From contig JBFJVZ010000471.1 of the NCBI GenBank assembly GCA_041623895.1, positions 1 through 5,290 of the forward strand: a stretch of 5,290 nt of DNA, in the 5' to 3' direction. The stretch comes from JBFJVZ01 sp041623895. Lineage in GTDB: Bacteria > Planctomycetota > Planctomycetia > Pirellulales > Pirellulaceae. The notes beneath the pieces are model-generated. The model was given only the letters and a program-made list of their open reading frames with translations. It had not been told where the DNA came from and made no database searches. Shown piece after piece: positions 1 through 5,290 of this stretch (positions are counted from its first letter, which is position 1; each line of letters begins with the position of its first letter). The position numbers and the translations under genes were made by a program.

Positions 1-540
1 CTCATTTTCGAACGGGCCCCACATCTTGATCAGCTCGCCGCTAGCCAGGTCCCAGACACGCAGCGTCATATCATCACCGGAGGTGTAAATGCGACCATCG
101 CTGTAGACCACCGAGAGCACATCTTTTTCGTGCCCTTCGATCACTCGCGAGACAGCGCCCGTTTTGAGGTTCCAAACCAGAATCCGCCAGTCACGAGATA
201 CCGAGACACCGGTCTCGTCGTCGACGAAGACAAAATCTTCGACGTCGTCGCTGTGCCCCAACAATACCTGCTGACGCTGCCGTTTGACCAAGTCCCAGAT
301 GTAAACCGTATAGTCCGAAGAGGACGAAGCAGCCAGCGTGCCTTGGTTGTTGACGGTGATCTTGTTGACCAGGTGGTCGTGATAGCCGAGCAGCTCCATC
401 TTTCGCGCCTCAAGATCAACGTAGGCGACCGCCCCGTCGTACGCCGAGCTGACGGCAGCATTACAACCCGGTATCCCGGCCACGCAGGTTACGGGTCCTC
501 GATGACGAACGAACTTGTCATTACCACTTGCGCCCAACAT
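1..540 (-). CDS. WD40 repeat beta-propeller protein (N-terminal 180 residues; runs off left edge)
   Basis: The frame is open from an ATG at 540 to the window edge, giving 180 residues without a stop. At least four WD40 blades can be read, at about residues 11-43, 52-85, 94-125 and 136-165. Blades 2-4 end in the classic strand: YIWDL (80-84), LVWNL (121-125) and RVWDL (161-165). Two carry the GH dipeptide (LGH at 94-96, EGH at 135-137). Blade 1 is degenerate (YVDL instead of a W-D ending). A fifth blade begins at the edge. There is no signal peptide or membrane segment, so a cytoplasmic propeller is expected. WD40 propellers normally serve as protein-interaction platforms, and no enzymatic domain is visible in this part. 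The start is well supported by a purine-rich ribosome binding site. It is the last visible gene of the minus-strand cluster, 67 bases after the unknown 508-residue gene. Family call is secure; the partner and role are unknown, and a C-terminal domain may lie outside the window. Confidence 0.9.
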   Translation of the reverse strand, partial: MLGASGNDKFVRHRGPVTCVAGIPGCNAAVSSAYDGAVAYVDLEARKMELLGYHDHLVNKITVNNQGTLAASSSSDYTVYIWDLVKRQRQQVLLGHSDDVEDFVFVDDETGVSVSRDWRILVWNLKTGAVSRVIEGHEKDVLSVVYSDGRIYTSGDDMTLRVWDLASGELIKMWGPFENE

Positions 541-541
541 T

Positions 542-553
542 TCACCTCTTCCT
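542..553 (-). promoter_or_regulatory. Ribosome binding site of the WD40 gene
   Basis: On the minus strand AGGAAGAGGTGA lies directly before the ATG at 540. The GAGG core sits 4 bases and the AGGA core 9 bases from the start. This is the strongest Shine-Dalgarno match among the four minus-strand genes. It fixes the start of a gene whose 3' end is off the window, and suggests that this gene is translated independently of the gene upstream. Confidence 0.7.
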
Positions 554-607
554 GCTAATCATTGTGTCACGGAACCTTGACTGTCACTACGCGATCCAGA
601 CGACCCG

Positions 608-2134
608 CTACATTCTAATCTCTGTTTTGGACAGCCGACATGGAACCAAACAGCTGCTGTCGGCGCGTTGATAGGCATCCCAATATTCGCCTGCGCGAAT
701 GGAGTTGACGTTGACATTGTTGTGATCGGATCCAAACAAATAAAGATCCGGGTTGAGTTCCGCTATCCGTTGGATCCAGTTGTCGTATATCTGCCTCCGC
801 TGGTCCAGCGTGTAAAACCAGTTGCCGTACACGGTGAAGAAAGCGTTGCTCCACCAGATGATTGCGCTGGATTCCCCGGCAATCCGCTCGAAAAGCGGCG
901 AGGGATCGGTCAACAGATTGCAACAAACATATTCATGTTGGATCTGGCGGTATGCCTGCCAATGATCACGGAAGATCCGGGCAGTGCCCCAGCGATCGAG
1001 TTCACGCTGCCACATCCGCTGGATGTCGGACAAATCCACGTTCTCGGGCGTGAGATCGCCCCACAGCTGGTAGAACGTCTCGGGATAGGGGAAGGCAGCA
1101 AACAATTGGTCGACCAAATCGGGAAAATCTTCACCGTCCCACTGATCGACCATGTATTTCTTGATCTCCAGAGCCTTGGGGCTGTAATCAAAATAGACCA
1201 CCCGCGAGGACGCGTTGAATCCATGCGTTTGCAGGATTCGGTTTGGCTTGAAGCCGGCAGCCACGCTATAGAGTGAAGTGATGGGTGGTTCGAAGTCGTC
1301 TCTGGGAGTCTCGATGTCGGCGTAGGCTTCGATATTCCACAGAAAAACACCGTTGCGGGCACCGGTCGTCTGAGGTTGCACCATGTTCAGGAAGGCGACT
1401 TGATCATCGCCCAGGTCGGGGTCTGCATTTTCCGGGTCGTGGTTGACGATGCCGTGGTCCAGATAATTTGCAAATGCCCGTGTCCGCGCCGGGCATTTCG
1501 CCGACAAATCGAGAATGCCGCCCAGCAGCGGCTCGTCGAATCCCACCACCGGGACACCGCCGCGGAGACTTGCGGCAATCAGGTGCCAGCCGGCCAGCGC
1601 CGGCTGCTGGACTTCGGTTTCCGCGGACGGCAGCAGCGCGGAAATGCGATCTTGCTTCATTCGCCGCTCCACCCTGGGAACCTCGATCGGCTGCGGGCAA
1701 GCCACGTCGAAACTGGGAGCCGAAAGCCGCTGGTACATCTCGAGATTCACCAGCAGGCAGTCGTTATCGAATCCAAACCAGGTGTTCGCATCACCAATAA
1801 TCGCCCCGGCCACGAGAAAATCGTCCTGGTCAACGCGATCACTCAGCGCGGAACCAAAGCCTTGGGCCTGCCAATGCTCTGGCGTCCAACGCTCGGCGAG
1901 GATGTGACCGTAGGGCAGGATCAGGCACCATCGATAACCAAGGTTTGTCGCCTGATCAAGAATCTCATTGACGGTTGCCGCTTCGATGATTTCGTCACGA
2001 TAGTCGTAACGCGACCAAGAAATGGTCAAGTCGCGGTACTTGTCGGCGACGACTGGATCACTCATTTCACTCGAGATGTCCAGTACGCCGAGTACCATGC
2101 GCTCAATCTTCATCGTTTCTTGATTCGCCTTCAT
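608..2134 (-). CDS. Uncharacterised 508-residue protein, possibly two-domain (glycosyltransferase-like N half, methyltransferase-like C half)
   Basis: I do not recognise a named family. The protein has no signal peptide or membrane helix and is rich in Trp, Tyr and Asp, as many cytoplasmic enzymes are. The N-terminal part (about 10-145) runs through a GYRWCLILPYGHIL stretch (66-79), FLVAGAIIGD (106-115) and CLLVNLEMYQRL (126-137). That alternation of buried strands with polar loops recalls GT-A-type glycosyltransferases, but no clear DxD motif is assigned. Residues 146-175 look like a linker. The C-terminal part (about 245-490) holds RVVYFDYSPKALEIKK (311-326), which resembles the acidic-loop region after strand beta2 of Rossmann methyltransferases. 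It is followed by WDGEDFP (332-338), IIWWSNAFFT (425-434) and NPDLYLFGSD (461-470). The ATG at 2134 is preferred: it lies 16 bases after the reductase stop, while a longer reading to 2197 would overlap that gene. An ATG at 2113 is also possible. The context implies work on the product of the two upstream genes. Function is inferred only weakly. Confidence 0.85.
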   Translation of the reverse strand: MKANQETMKIERMVLGVLDISSEMSDPVVADKYRDLTISWSRYDYRDEIIEAATVNEILDQATNLGYRWCLILPYGHILAERWTPEHWQAQGFGSALSDRVDQDDFLVAGAIIGDANTWFGFDNDCLLVNLEMYQRLSAPSFDVACPQPIEVPRVERRMKQDRISALLPSAETEVQQPALAGWHLIAASLRGGVPVVGFDEPLLGGILDLSAKCPARTRAFANYLDHGIVNHDPENADPDLGDDQVAFLNMVQPQTTGARNGVFLWNIEAYADIETPRDDFEPPITSLYSVAAGFKPNRILQTHGFNASSRVVYFDYSPKALEIKKYMVDQWDGEDFPDLVDQLFAAFPYPETFYQLWGDLTPENVDLSDIQRMWQRELDRWGTARIFRDHWQAYRQIQHEYVCCNLLTDPSPLFERIAGESSAIIWWSNAFFTVYGNWFYTLDQRRQIYDNWIQRIAELNPDLYLFGSDHNNVNVNSIRAGEYWDAYQRADSSCLVPCRLSKTEIRM

Positions 2135-2150
2135 TTGCACCCGCCGGCCA

Positions 2151-2999
2151 TCAGTCTGGCAAGGGATGCGACGCGCTGGAATGAGGAGGCAGGGCACTGC
2201 TCAAGCCGTTCTTGGATTCGAGATGTCCCCAAACGACGACGTCTCCTTCCATCAACTGGCAATGCACATCATGAAGTTGGGGCATTTGTTCGCACGCCCG
2301 CGTTGGATTCACGGCCCGCAGGCCGCCGACGAATCGTGGGGCAATCGCCAACAACAAATGGTCCGCAATCCGGGATGCCAGGATGCTGGTAATCACCTGT
2401 GCTCCCCCTTCCACCATTACCGAGTGAAACCCCATCTGTTTTATCAGAGCCAGCAGTTGAGACAAATCAATCAAGCCGTCTTCTTGCAGGGGCACGCGAA
2501 TCACGCAGGCTCCGGCGGCGGTTAACTGATCTGCCTTCTTGTCGCAAGCATTCGGACCGCAGGCGATGATCGGCTGCACGCAGGGATCCCGCAGCAAATT
2601 CGCATCGAGCGGGAACCTCAGCCGGCTATCGACAACGATCGGCTGCGGGTTGCTGCCGGATGACAATCGGACGGTAAGTTGCGGATCGTCGCAGAGCACA
2701 GTGTTGATGCCGACGAGGATTGCGTCGTGCAGCGCACGAATCTTGTGGGTCAGCTCCTGTGTTTTCGCGTTGCTCAGTTGCAATGTCCCGCCTCCCATGG
2801 GGGCGATGCAACCGTCAATGCTCTGCGCGTAGGTCAACGTGGTGATCGGAGTCGGGCGGTCCCTAAAACGATGCCGCAGTTGTGCAAGGCGATTCCGCAA
2901 CTTTTCGAGAACATCGACTTGGCGCGACAGAAAATCATCAGGAGTATTCATGATGTCGTTTATACGTCGAACCTGATCACGATCGAGTTCTGTTCGCAC
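2151..2999 (-). CDS. RibD C-terminal-type pyrimidine reductase (RIB7/ArfC-like, dihydrofolate reductase fold)
   Basis: This is a standalone reductase domain of the RibD_C family, expected to use NAD(P)H to reduce the ribosyl chain of the pyrimidine made by GTP cyclohydrolase II. Visible motifs are TLTYAQSIDGCIA (54-66), LTHKIRALHDAILVG (83-97) followed by NTVLCDDPQLTVR (99-111), VVDSRLRFP (122-130), VMVEGGAQV (194-202) and IAPRFVGG (219-226). The TYAQSxDG and TH-x-IR-x-x-HDAILVG patterns resemble yeast RIB7 more than E. coli RibD. The zinc deaminase domain of bacterial RibD is absent, so reduction before deamination is suggested. About 48 residues, partly charged and helical in character, precede the domain. 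The start is uncertain: GTG at 2999 lies 24 bases after the ribA stop, ATG at 2951 would give 266 residues, and neither has a good ribosome binding site. The last 15-20 residues (Ser/Pro/His-rich) look like a disordered tail. Family assignment is strong; exact substrate is inferred. Confidence 0.92.
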   Translation of the reverse strand: MRTELDRDQVRRINDIMNTPDDFLSRQVDVLEKLRNRLAQLRHRFRDRPTPITTLTYAQSIDGCIAPMGGGTLQLSNAKTQELTHKIRALHDAILVGINTVLCDDPQLTVRLSSGSNPQPIVVDSRLRFPLDANLLRDPCVQPIIACGPNACDKKADQLTAAGACVIRVPLQEDGLIDLSQLLALIKQMGFHSVMVEGGAQVITSILASRIADHLLLAIAPRFVGGLRAVNPTRACEQMPQLHDVHCQLMEGDVVVWGHLESKNGLSSALPPHSSASHPLPD

Positions 3000-3023
3000 T
3001 GGAGATGATCGGAGTCCATTTCC

Positions 3024-3653
3024 CTAGGGGTCCGAAGGGGACGCCGAAATCCCAAACAAATGCCCAAGTTTGTCTGCTTTGGTTTTCAGGTAACTTTGGT
3101 TTTCCGGTCGCGGCATGATCTCATGAGGAACACGCTCCAACACCTCGATGTTTCCCGCTTCCAAATCCCGGACCTTACGTGGATTGTTTGTCAGCAGGCG
3201 GACTTGCTTCACGCCCTGGTCGTGAAGAATCGCCGCCGCCACCGAATAAGTGCGGCCGTCAGCCGGAAGACCCAAATGCAAATTGGCATCCACCGTGTCA
3301 AGCCCTTCGTCCTGCAGCGCGTAGGCTTGAACTTTATTGGTCAGCCCAATACCGCGTCCTTCCTGTCGCAGATAGACCACCATCCCACGCCCTTCCTCGG
3401 CAATGGTCTCGAAGGCGAACAACAACTGATCGCGGCAATCACACCTAACCGAGCCAAATACATCACCGGTAAGACATTCCGAGTGAACTCGGACCAGTAA
3501 CGGCGCACCTTTCGCCTCGCCCAAACACAAGCAAACGTGTTCCCGTCCCTCGTCGTCGTGGTAGACAGTCATGCGGAATTCGGCGTAGATCGTCGGCAGT
3601 CGCGCAGAACGTACGCTCCTCACTATTTGTTTAGCATTGTGCTGCTCGCTCAT
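3024..3653 (-). CDS. ribA: GTP cyclohydrolase II
   Basis: The enzyme converts GTP to 2,5-diamino-6-ribosylamino-4(3H)-pyrimidinone 5'-phosphate, formate and pyrophosphate, the first committed step of riboflavin synthesis, in the cytoplasm. The 209 residues match the usual length (E. coli RibA is 196). The zinc site is complete: Cys60, Cys71 and Cys73 in HSECLTGD...RCDC with the correct C-x10-C-x-C spacing. The nucleotide-binding stretch VYLRQEGRGIGL (93-104) is intact. By alignment with E. coli RibA, Tyr111, Asp132 and Arg134 match Tyr105, Asp126 and the catalytic Arg128. LLTNNPRKV (153-161) and ERVP (173-176) complete the signature. There is no fused dihydroxybutanone-phosphate synthase (RibB) domain, which many bacterial RibA proteins carry. 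The start is an ATG with a modest AGGT about 6 bases upstream. It is the first gene of the apparent operon. No FMN riboswitch signature is seen in its leader, so it may not be feedback-controlled as housekeeping rib genes often are. Confidence 0.97.
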   Translation of the reverse strand: MSEQHNAKQIVRSVRSARLPTIYAEFRMTVYHDDEGREHVCLCLGEAKGAPLLVRVHSECLTGDVFGSVRCDCRDQLLFAFETIAEEGRGMVVYLRQEGRGIGLTNKVQAYALQDEGLDTVDANLHLGLPADGRTYSVAAAILHDQGVKQVRLLTNNPRKVRDLEAGNIEVLERVPHEIMPRPENQSYLKTKADKLGHLFGISASPSDP

Positions 3654-3704
3654 TGGATACCTGTGAAATTCAAGCGATCGTGTTGACTTGATGCGGATGA
3701 GGTT

Positions 3705-3792
3705 GTGCCTGCGAGAATGGTCCCTGCGTCGTTGTACGCCGCGGAATCAGGCACGTTTTCTGTGGTCGCTTGGAAGCAGCCAGTCGCCGCTT
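3705..3792 (-). other. ribA leader with possible RNA stems
   Basis: If transcription starts near 3800, ribA has a leader of about 147 bases. In it GTGCCTG (3705-3711) and CAGGCAC (3748-3754) are perfectly complementary and could close a 50-base stem-loop. A GCGT/ACGC pair could form inside it. Closer to the 5' end AAGCAGC (3774-3780) and GCCGCTT (3786-3792) form a 7-pair stem with one G-U in the transcript. A 7-base match over this distance is not rare by chance. The conserved sequence blocks of the FMN riboswitch are not seen. No small gene is supported here. Confidence 0.25.
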
Positions 3793-3806
3793 CAATCGTA
3801 GGTTAG

Positions 3807-3835
3807 ACAATAGTTAAGTAGGCAACGCAGGTCAA
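3807..3835 (-). promoter_or_regulatory. Predicted sigma70-like promoter of the ribA operon
   Basis: Read on the minus strand, TTGACC (3835-3830) matches the -35 consensus at 5 of 6 positions and TATTGT (3812-3807) matches the -10 at 4 of 6, with the ideal 17-base spacer. Transcription would begin near 3800, about 147 bases before the ribA ATG. It is the best match I found upstream of ribA by eye. Planctomycete promoters are less well defined, so it remains a prediction. Confidence 0.45.
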
Positions 3836-3854
3836 CAATCAACGCAGGTTCAAC
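3823..3854. repeat. Tandem 14/15-bp direct repeat overlapping the ribA -35 element
   Basis: CAACGCAGGTCAAC (3823-3836) is repeated as CAACGCAGGTTCAAC (3840-3854), with a period of 17 bases and one inserted T. The first copy covers the predicted -35 hexamer of the ribA promoter; the second lies just upstream of it. Such placement fits a tandem operator for a transcription factor, but it could also be a simple local duplication. Confidence 0.55.
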
Positions 3855-3909
3855 TTCCGGCCGGGCAATGATTTCCTGAGGGCCCATTTTCCTCGCAGAC
3901 CAGAATTCG

Positions 3910-3960
3910 CATGTGAGCACAATCGCACATGTGTGTCGGCTCGCCACGTCTCCGCACATG
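3910..3960. repeat. Cluster of CACATG/CATGTG hexamers in the divergent intergenic region
   Basis: The hexamer CACATG or its complement occurs four times in 51 bases: 3910-3915, 3926-3931, 3928-3933 (these two overlap as the palindrome CACATGTG) and 3955-3960. The octamer CGCACATG occurs twice (3924-3931 and 3953-3960). ATGTG (3911-3915) and CACAT (3926-3930) also form an inverted pair. This suggests binding sites for a regulator acting on ribA, on the cytochrome gene, or on both. Confidence 0.35.
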
Positions 3961-3981
3961 AAAACGAGCGCCCAATGCAGT

Positions 3982-4007
3982 TGTGAAACCCGACGACCGG
4001 TTTCACA
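3982..4007. repeat. Perfect 9-bp inverted repeat with 8-base loop
   Basis: TGTGAAACC (3982-3990) is followed, after CGACGACC, by its exact complement GGTTTCACA (3999-4007). No T-run follows on either strand, and the site lies between two divergent genes. An intrinsic terminator is therefore unlikely, and an operator or an RNA hairpin of the cytochrome transcript is more plausible. Confidence 0.5.
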
Positions 4008-4017
4008 GGCACTTTGA

Positions 4018-4155
4018 TGCGATCATCGCAACCGGATGAAAATCGGCCCCCACGCCCACGGCTTGACCCAAGGGGTGTTGCAACCGCCGCGGATTTTCAC
4101 TATTTCGCAATGGGCGATGATCCGACTTGGACTACCGCCGCAAAGCAACCGGCGG
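4018..4155. other. Gene-free stretch with several short inverted repeats
   Basis: No convincing gene is seen here on either strand. Short open frames of 69 codons (plus) and 76 codons (minus) overlap each other and show no ribosome binding site or recognisable protein. The stretch holds TGCGA/TCGCA (4018-4030), TGAAAATC (4037-4044) facing GATTTTCA (4092-4099), and CCGCCG (4135-4140) facing CGGCGG (4150-4155). If the cytochrome transcript starts upstream, these could form a structured leader. No known riboswitch or RNA family was recognised. Confidence 0.25.
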
Positions 4156-4203
4156 AGCGCTGGCCGATCGGAAACGATTGCAATTGCTGGGCAAGCCCAA
4201 GCA

Positions 4204-4221
4204 ACCAAATCGTGATTTGGT
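4204..4221. repeat. 18-bp inverted repeat, possible operator upstream of the cytochrome gene
   Basis: ACCAAATC (4204-4211) and GATTTGGT (4214-4221) are exact complements around a 2-base centre. A second small palindrome, CAAATTTG (4224-4231), follows at once in an AT-rich patch. The symmetry and short spacer suit a dimeric DNA-binding protein. The site is about 143 bases before the cytochrome start. No strong -35/-10 pair for that gene could be named in the bases between. Confidence 0.4.
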
Positions 4222-4352
4222 AACAAATTTGAAAGAAAATGCAATGATGTCACACGCCCCGGTTGGTCGATACAACCTGCATTACCTCTGCGATCCGGTC
4301 AACTGACAAAATGATCGTTTAGCGGATTCGCTTGAGTTTGACGCGGCAACAC

Positions 4353-4358
4353 GGAGGT
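4353..4358 (+). promoter_or_regulatory. Ribosome binding site of the cytochrome gene
   Basis: GGAGGT lies 5 bases before the GTG at 4364. The in-frame stop TAA at 4358-4360 rules out any earlier start. Together these fix the unusual GTG start. Confidence 0.8.
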
Positions 4359-4363
4359 AAGTC

Positions 4364-5290
4364 GTGAAACGAAAACGGTGGCAGATTGGCCAGAAACTGC
4401 TCAACAGGAAAGGCTTGTTAAGCCTGGGCCTGTCGGTGTGGCTGCTGGCCTCGTGCTCTCTCTCTCGCCGCTCTCAATACATGGTCGACGACATCGTCAA
4501 GCCTACCTCGACGCTTGGATGGCCCAACACTGAGGTTCGTTTCAAGGAAGCCCAATATCCCGTGCTGCGAGTTGCCTATCCGGAAGTGGCGGACGCAGAA
4601 TTTGTTAACTTCGACCAGTTGTGCATGACGTGTCACGAGACCTACGTCAAGACATTCGCGCACAACGTCCATCGGGGACAGCAATGCGAGGACTGCCATG
4701 GTCCGGCCAGTCGTCACGTGCGCACGCGAGGCAAGGAACCGGGACTGATATTGAATTTCAAGAAGCTGAAGAAAGCCGAGGCAGCCGAAGTCTGCTTGAA
4801 GTGTCACGAGCAAACCCAATGCGAGCCGGCGGCTCGCTGGCGAACCTCAAGTCACGCGCACCATGGCGTTTCCTGCATCGACTGCCACAACGCGCATTAC
4901 AATGTGCCGCCGGAAACACCCAAGTACGACCCGGCAATCGCCGGAATCCCGCCGGAAGCGCAACAGGTGTCGTTTATTCAACCAGAGGCGCTGATTGAAG
5001 AAAAAACGTTGCCCGCGGTCGACCTGGCGATCATTCGCGCCAACTCGAATCATTTGGGCGCGATCACGCCCCAGATTTGTTACCGATGTCACAACAGCAT
5101 GGAGCAATTTGAAAAGTTGGCGCACCCGCATCAAATGCTGGGACCCAATCAGTTCACTTGCGATACCTGTCACGATCCACACGGAAACGTTCGCCAGGAA
5201 ACGCGCTCCGATCTCTGCCTGCAATGTCATAAGGATGCGCCGACGATGGCCTGGCACTCCTCGACGCACAGCCTCAACGGTGTGGCCTGC
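4364..5290 (+). CDS. Multiheme c-type cytochrome lipoprotein (N-terminal 309 residues; runs off right edge)
   Basis: Seven complete CxxCH heme-attachment motifs are present, at Cys87, 108, 144, 171, 239, 266 and 285; the window ends on Cys309, probably the start of an eighth. The N-terminus has a basic region (KRKRW), a hydrophobic stretch (about 18-30) and a lipobox LASC with Cys31. Export by Sec, lipidation and an envelope location are therefore expected. Ser at +2 would favour the outer membrane by the E. coli rule, which may not hold here. Possible distal heme ligands include His100, His103, His164, His166/167 and His254/256. SHAHHGVSCIDCHNAH (163-178), AHPHQM (253-258) and CDTCHDPHG (266-274) resemble DmsE/MtrA-type multiheme cytochromes that carry electrons across the envelope; the subfamily is not certain. 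Likely substrates are other redox proteins, or none specific. The GTG start has a strong GGAGGT site, and the next Met (40) would lose the signal. It is divergent from ribA, and partner genes would lie to the right. Confidence 0.93.
   Translation, partial: MKRKRWQIGQKLLNRKGLLSLGLSVWLLASCSLSRRSQYMVDDIVKPTSTLGWPNTEVRFKEAQYPVLRVAYPEVADAEFVNFDQLCMTCHETYVKTFAHNVHRGQQCEDCHGPASRHVRTRGKEPGLILNFKKLKKAEAAEVCLKCHEQTQCEPAARWRTSSHAHHGVSCIDCHNAHYNVPPETPKYDPAIAGIPPEAQQVSFIQPEALIEEKTLPAVDLAIIRANSNHLGAITPQICYRCHNSMEQFEKLAHPHQMLGPNQFTCDTCHDPHGNVRQETRSDLCLQCHKDAPTMAWHSSTHSLNGVAC

Noticed and set aside
130..558. 142-codon open frame on the plus strand
   Set aside because: It lies opposite the WD40 gene, whose repeated blades clearly show that the minus strand is coding.
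668..1276. 202-codon open frame on the plus strand
   Set aside because: It is antisense to the 508-residue gene, and its protein shows no known motif.
1376..2392. 338-codon open frame on the plus strand
   Set aside because: It lies opposite the 508-residue gene and the reductase, has no recognisable domain or ribosome binding site, and its composition looks like an antisense shadow.
3654..3900. FMN riboswitch upstream of ribA
   Set aside because: None of the conserved RFN blocks is seen on the minus strand in the leader.
3911..3930. ATGTG...CACAT inverted pair resembling a CRP/FNR-type site
   Set aside because: The half-sites are two bases farther apart than in TGTGA-N6-TCACA, so it does not fit the consensus.
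4131..4160. GCAAAGC in a GC-rich hairpin upstream of a multiheme cytochrome, recalling the GEMM (cyclic dinucleotide) riboswitch that precedes such genes in Geobacter
   Set aside because: The other conserved GEMM blocks (the CACGCACAGGGCAAACC-type segment, and the GCC-CGG pairing with CCUAA) are missing, and GCAAAGC here lies at the stem-loop border of a different hairpin. A covariance-model search would settle it.
4014..4253. Short open frames on both strands in the intergenic region (69 and 76 codons)
   Set aside because: They overlap each other, lack ribosome binding sites and give proteins without family resemblance.
4418..4819. 133-codon minus-strand open frame opposite the cytochrome
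   Set aside because: The plus strand has regularly spaced CxxCH motifs, a lipoprotein signal and a strong ribosome binding site; the minus frame has no features.

Overview
The window looks like part of a planctomycete-type chromosome (a Pirellulaceae relative would fit), with moderately high G+C. This is an inference from gene style: a bacterial WD40 protein, a large uncharacterised protein, a standalone GTP cyclohydrolase II beside a fungal/archaeal-style pyrimidine reductase, and a multiheme c-type cytochrome lipoprotein. There is no rRNA or other taxonomic marker to confirm it.

Layout. Positions 1-3653 hold four genes on the minus strand. In transcription order they are ribA (GTP cyclohydrolase II, 3653-3024), a RibD C-terminal-type reductase (2999-2151), a 508-residue protein of unknown function (2134-608) and a WD40 beta-propeller protein (540 to beyond the left edge). 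The gaps are 24, 16 and 67 bases, all on one strand, which points to one operon. A good sigma70-like promoter lies at 3835-3807. A 710-base divergent intergenic region (3654-4363) holds no convincing gene but is rich in direct and inverted repeats. From 4364 a plus-strand gene encodes a lipoprotein with seven complete CxxCH heme sites; it runs off the right edge in what is probably an eighth.

How the genes may work together. RibA opens GTP to 2,5-diamino-6-ribosylamino-4(3H)-pyrimidinone 5'-phosphate. The next protein resembles enzymes that reduce the ribosyl side chain of exactly this compound (yeast RIB7, archaeal ArfC), without the deaminase domain that usual bacterial RibD carries. The two could make a ribitylaminopyrimidine phosphate. 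The unknown protein has a C-terminal half with a methyltransferase-like signature and an N-terminal half that may be glycosyltransferase-like, so it could modify such an intermediate; the WD40 protein could be a scaffold. The cassette is therefore a candidate for an undescribed pyrimidine- or flavin-derived pathway, but that is a hypothesis. The cytochrome is probably a separate unit that shares the intergenic regulatory region.
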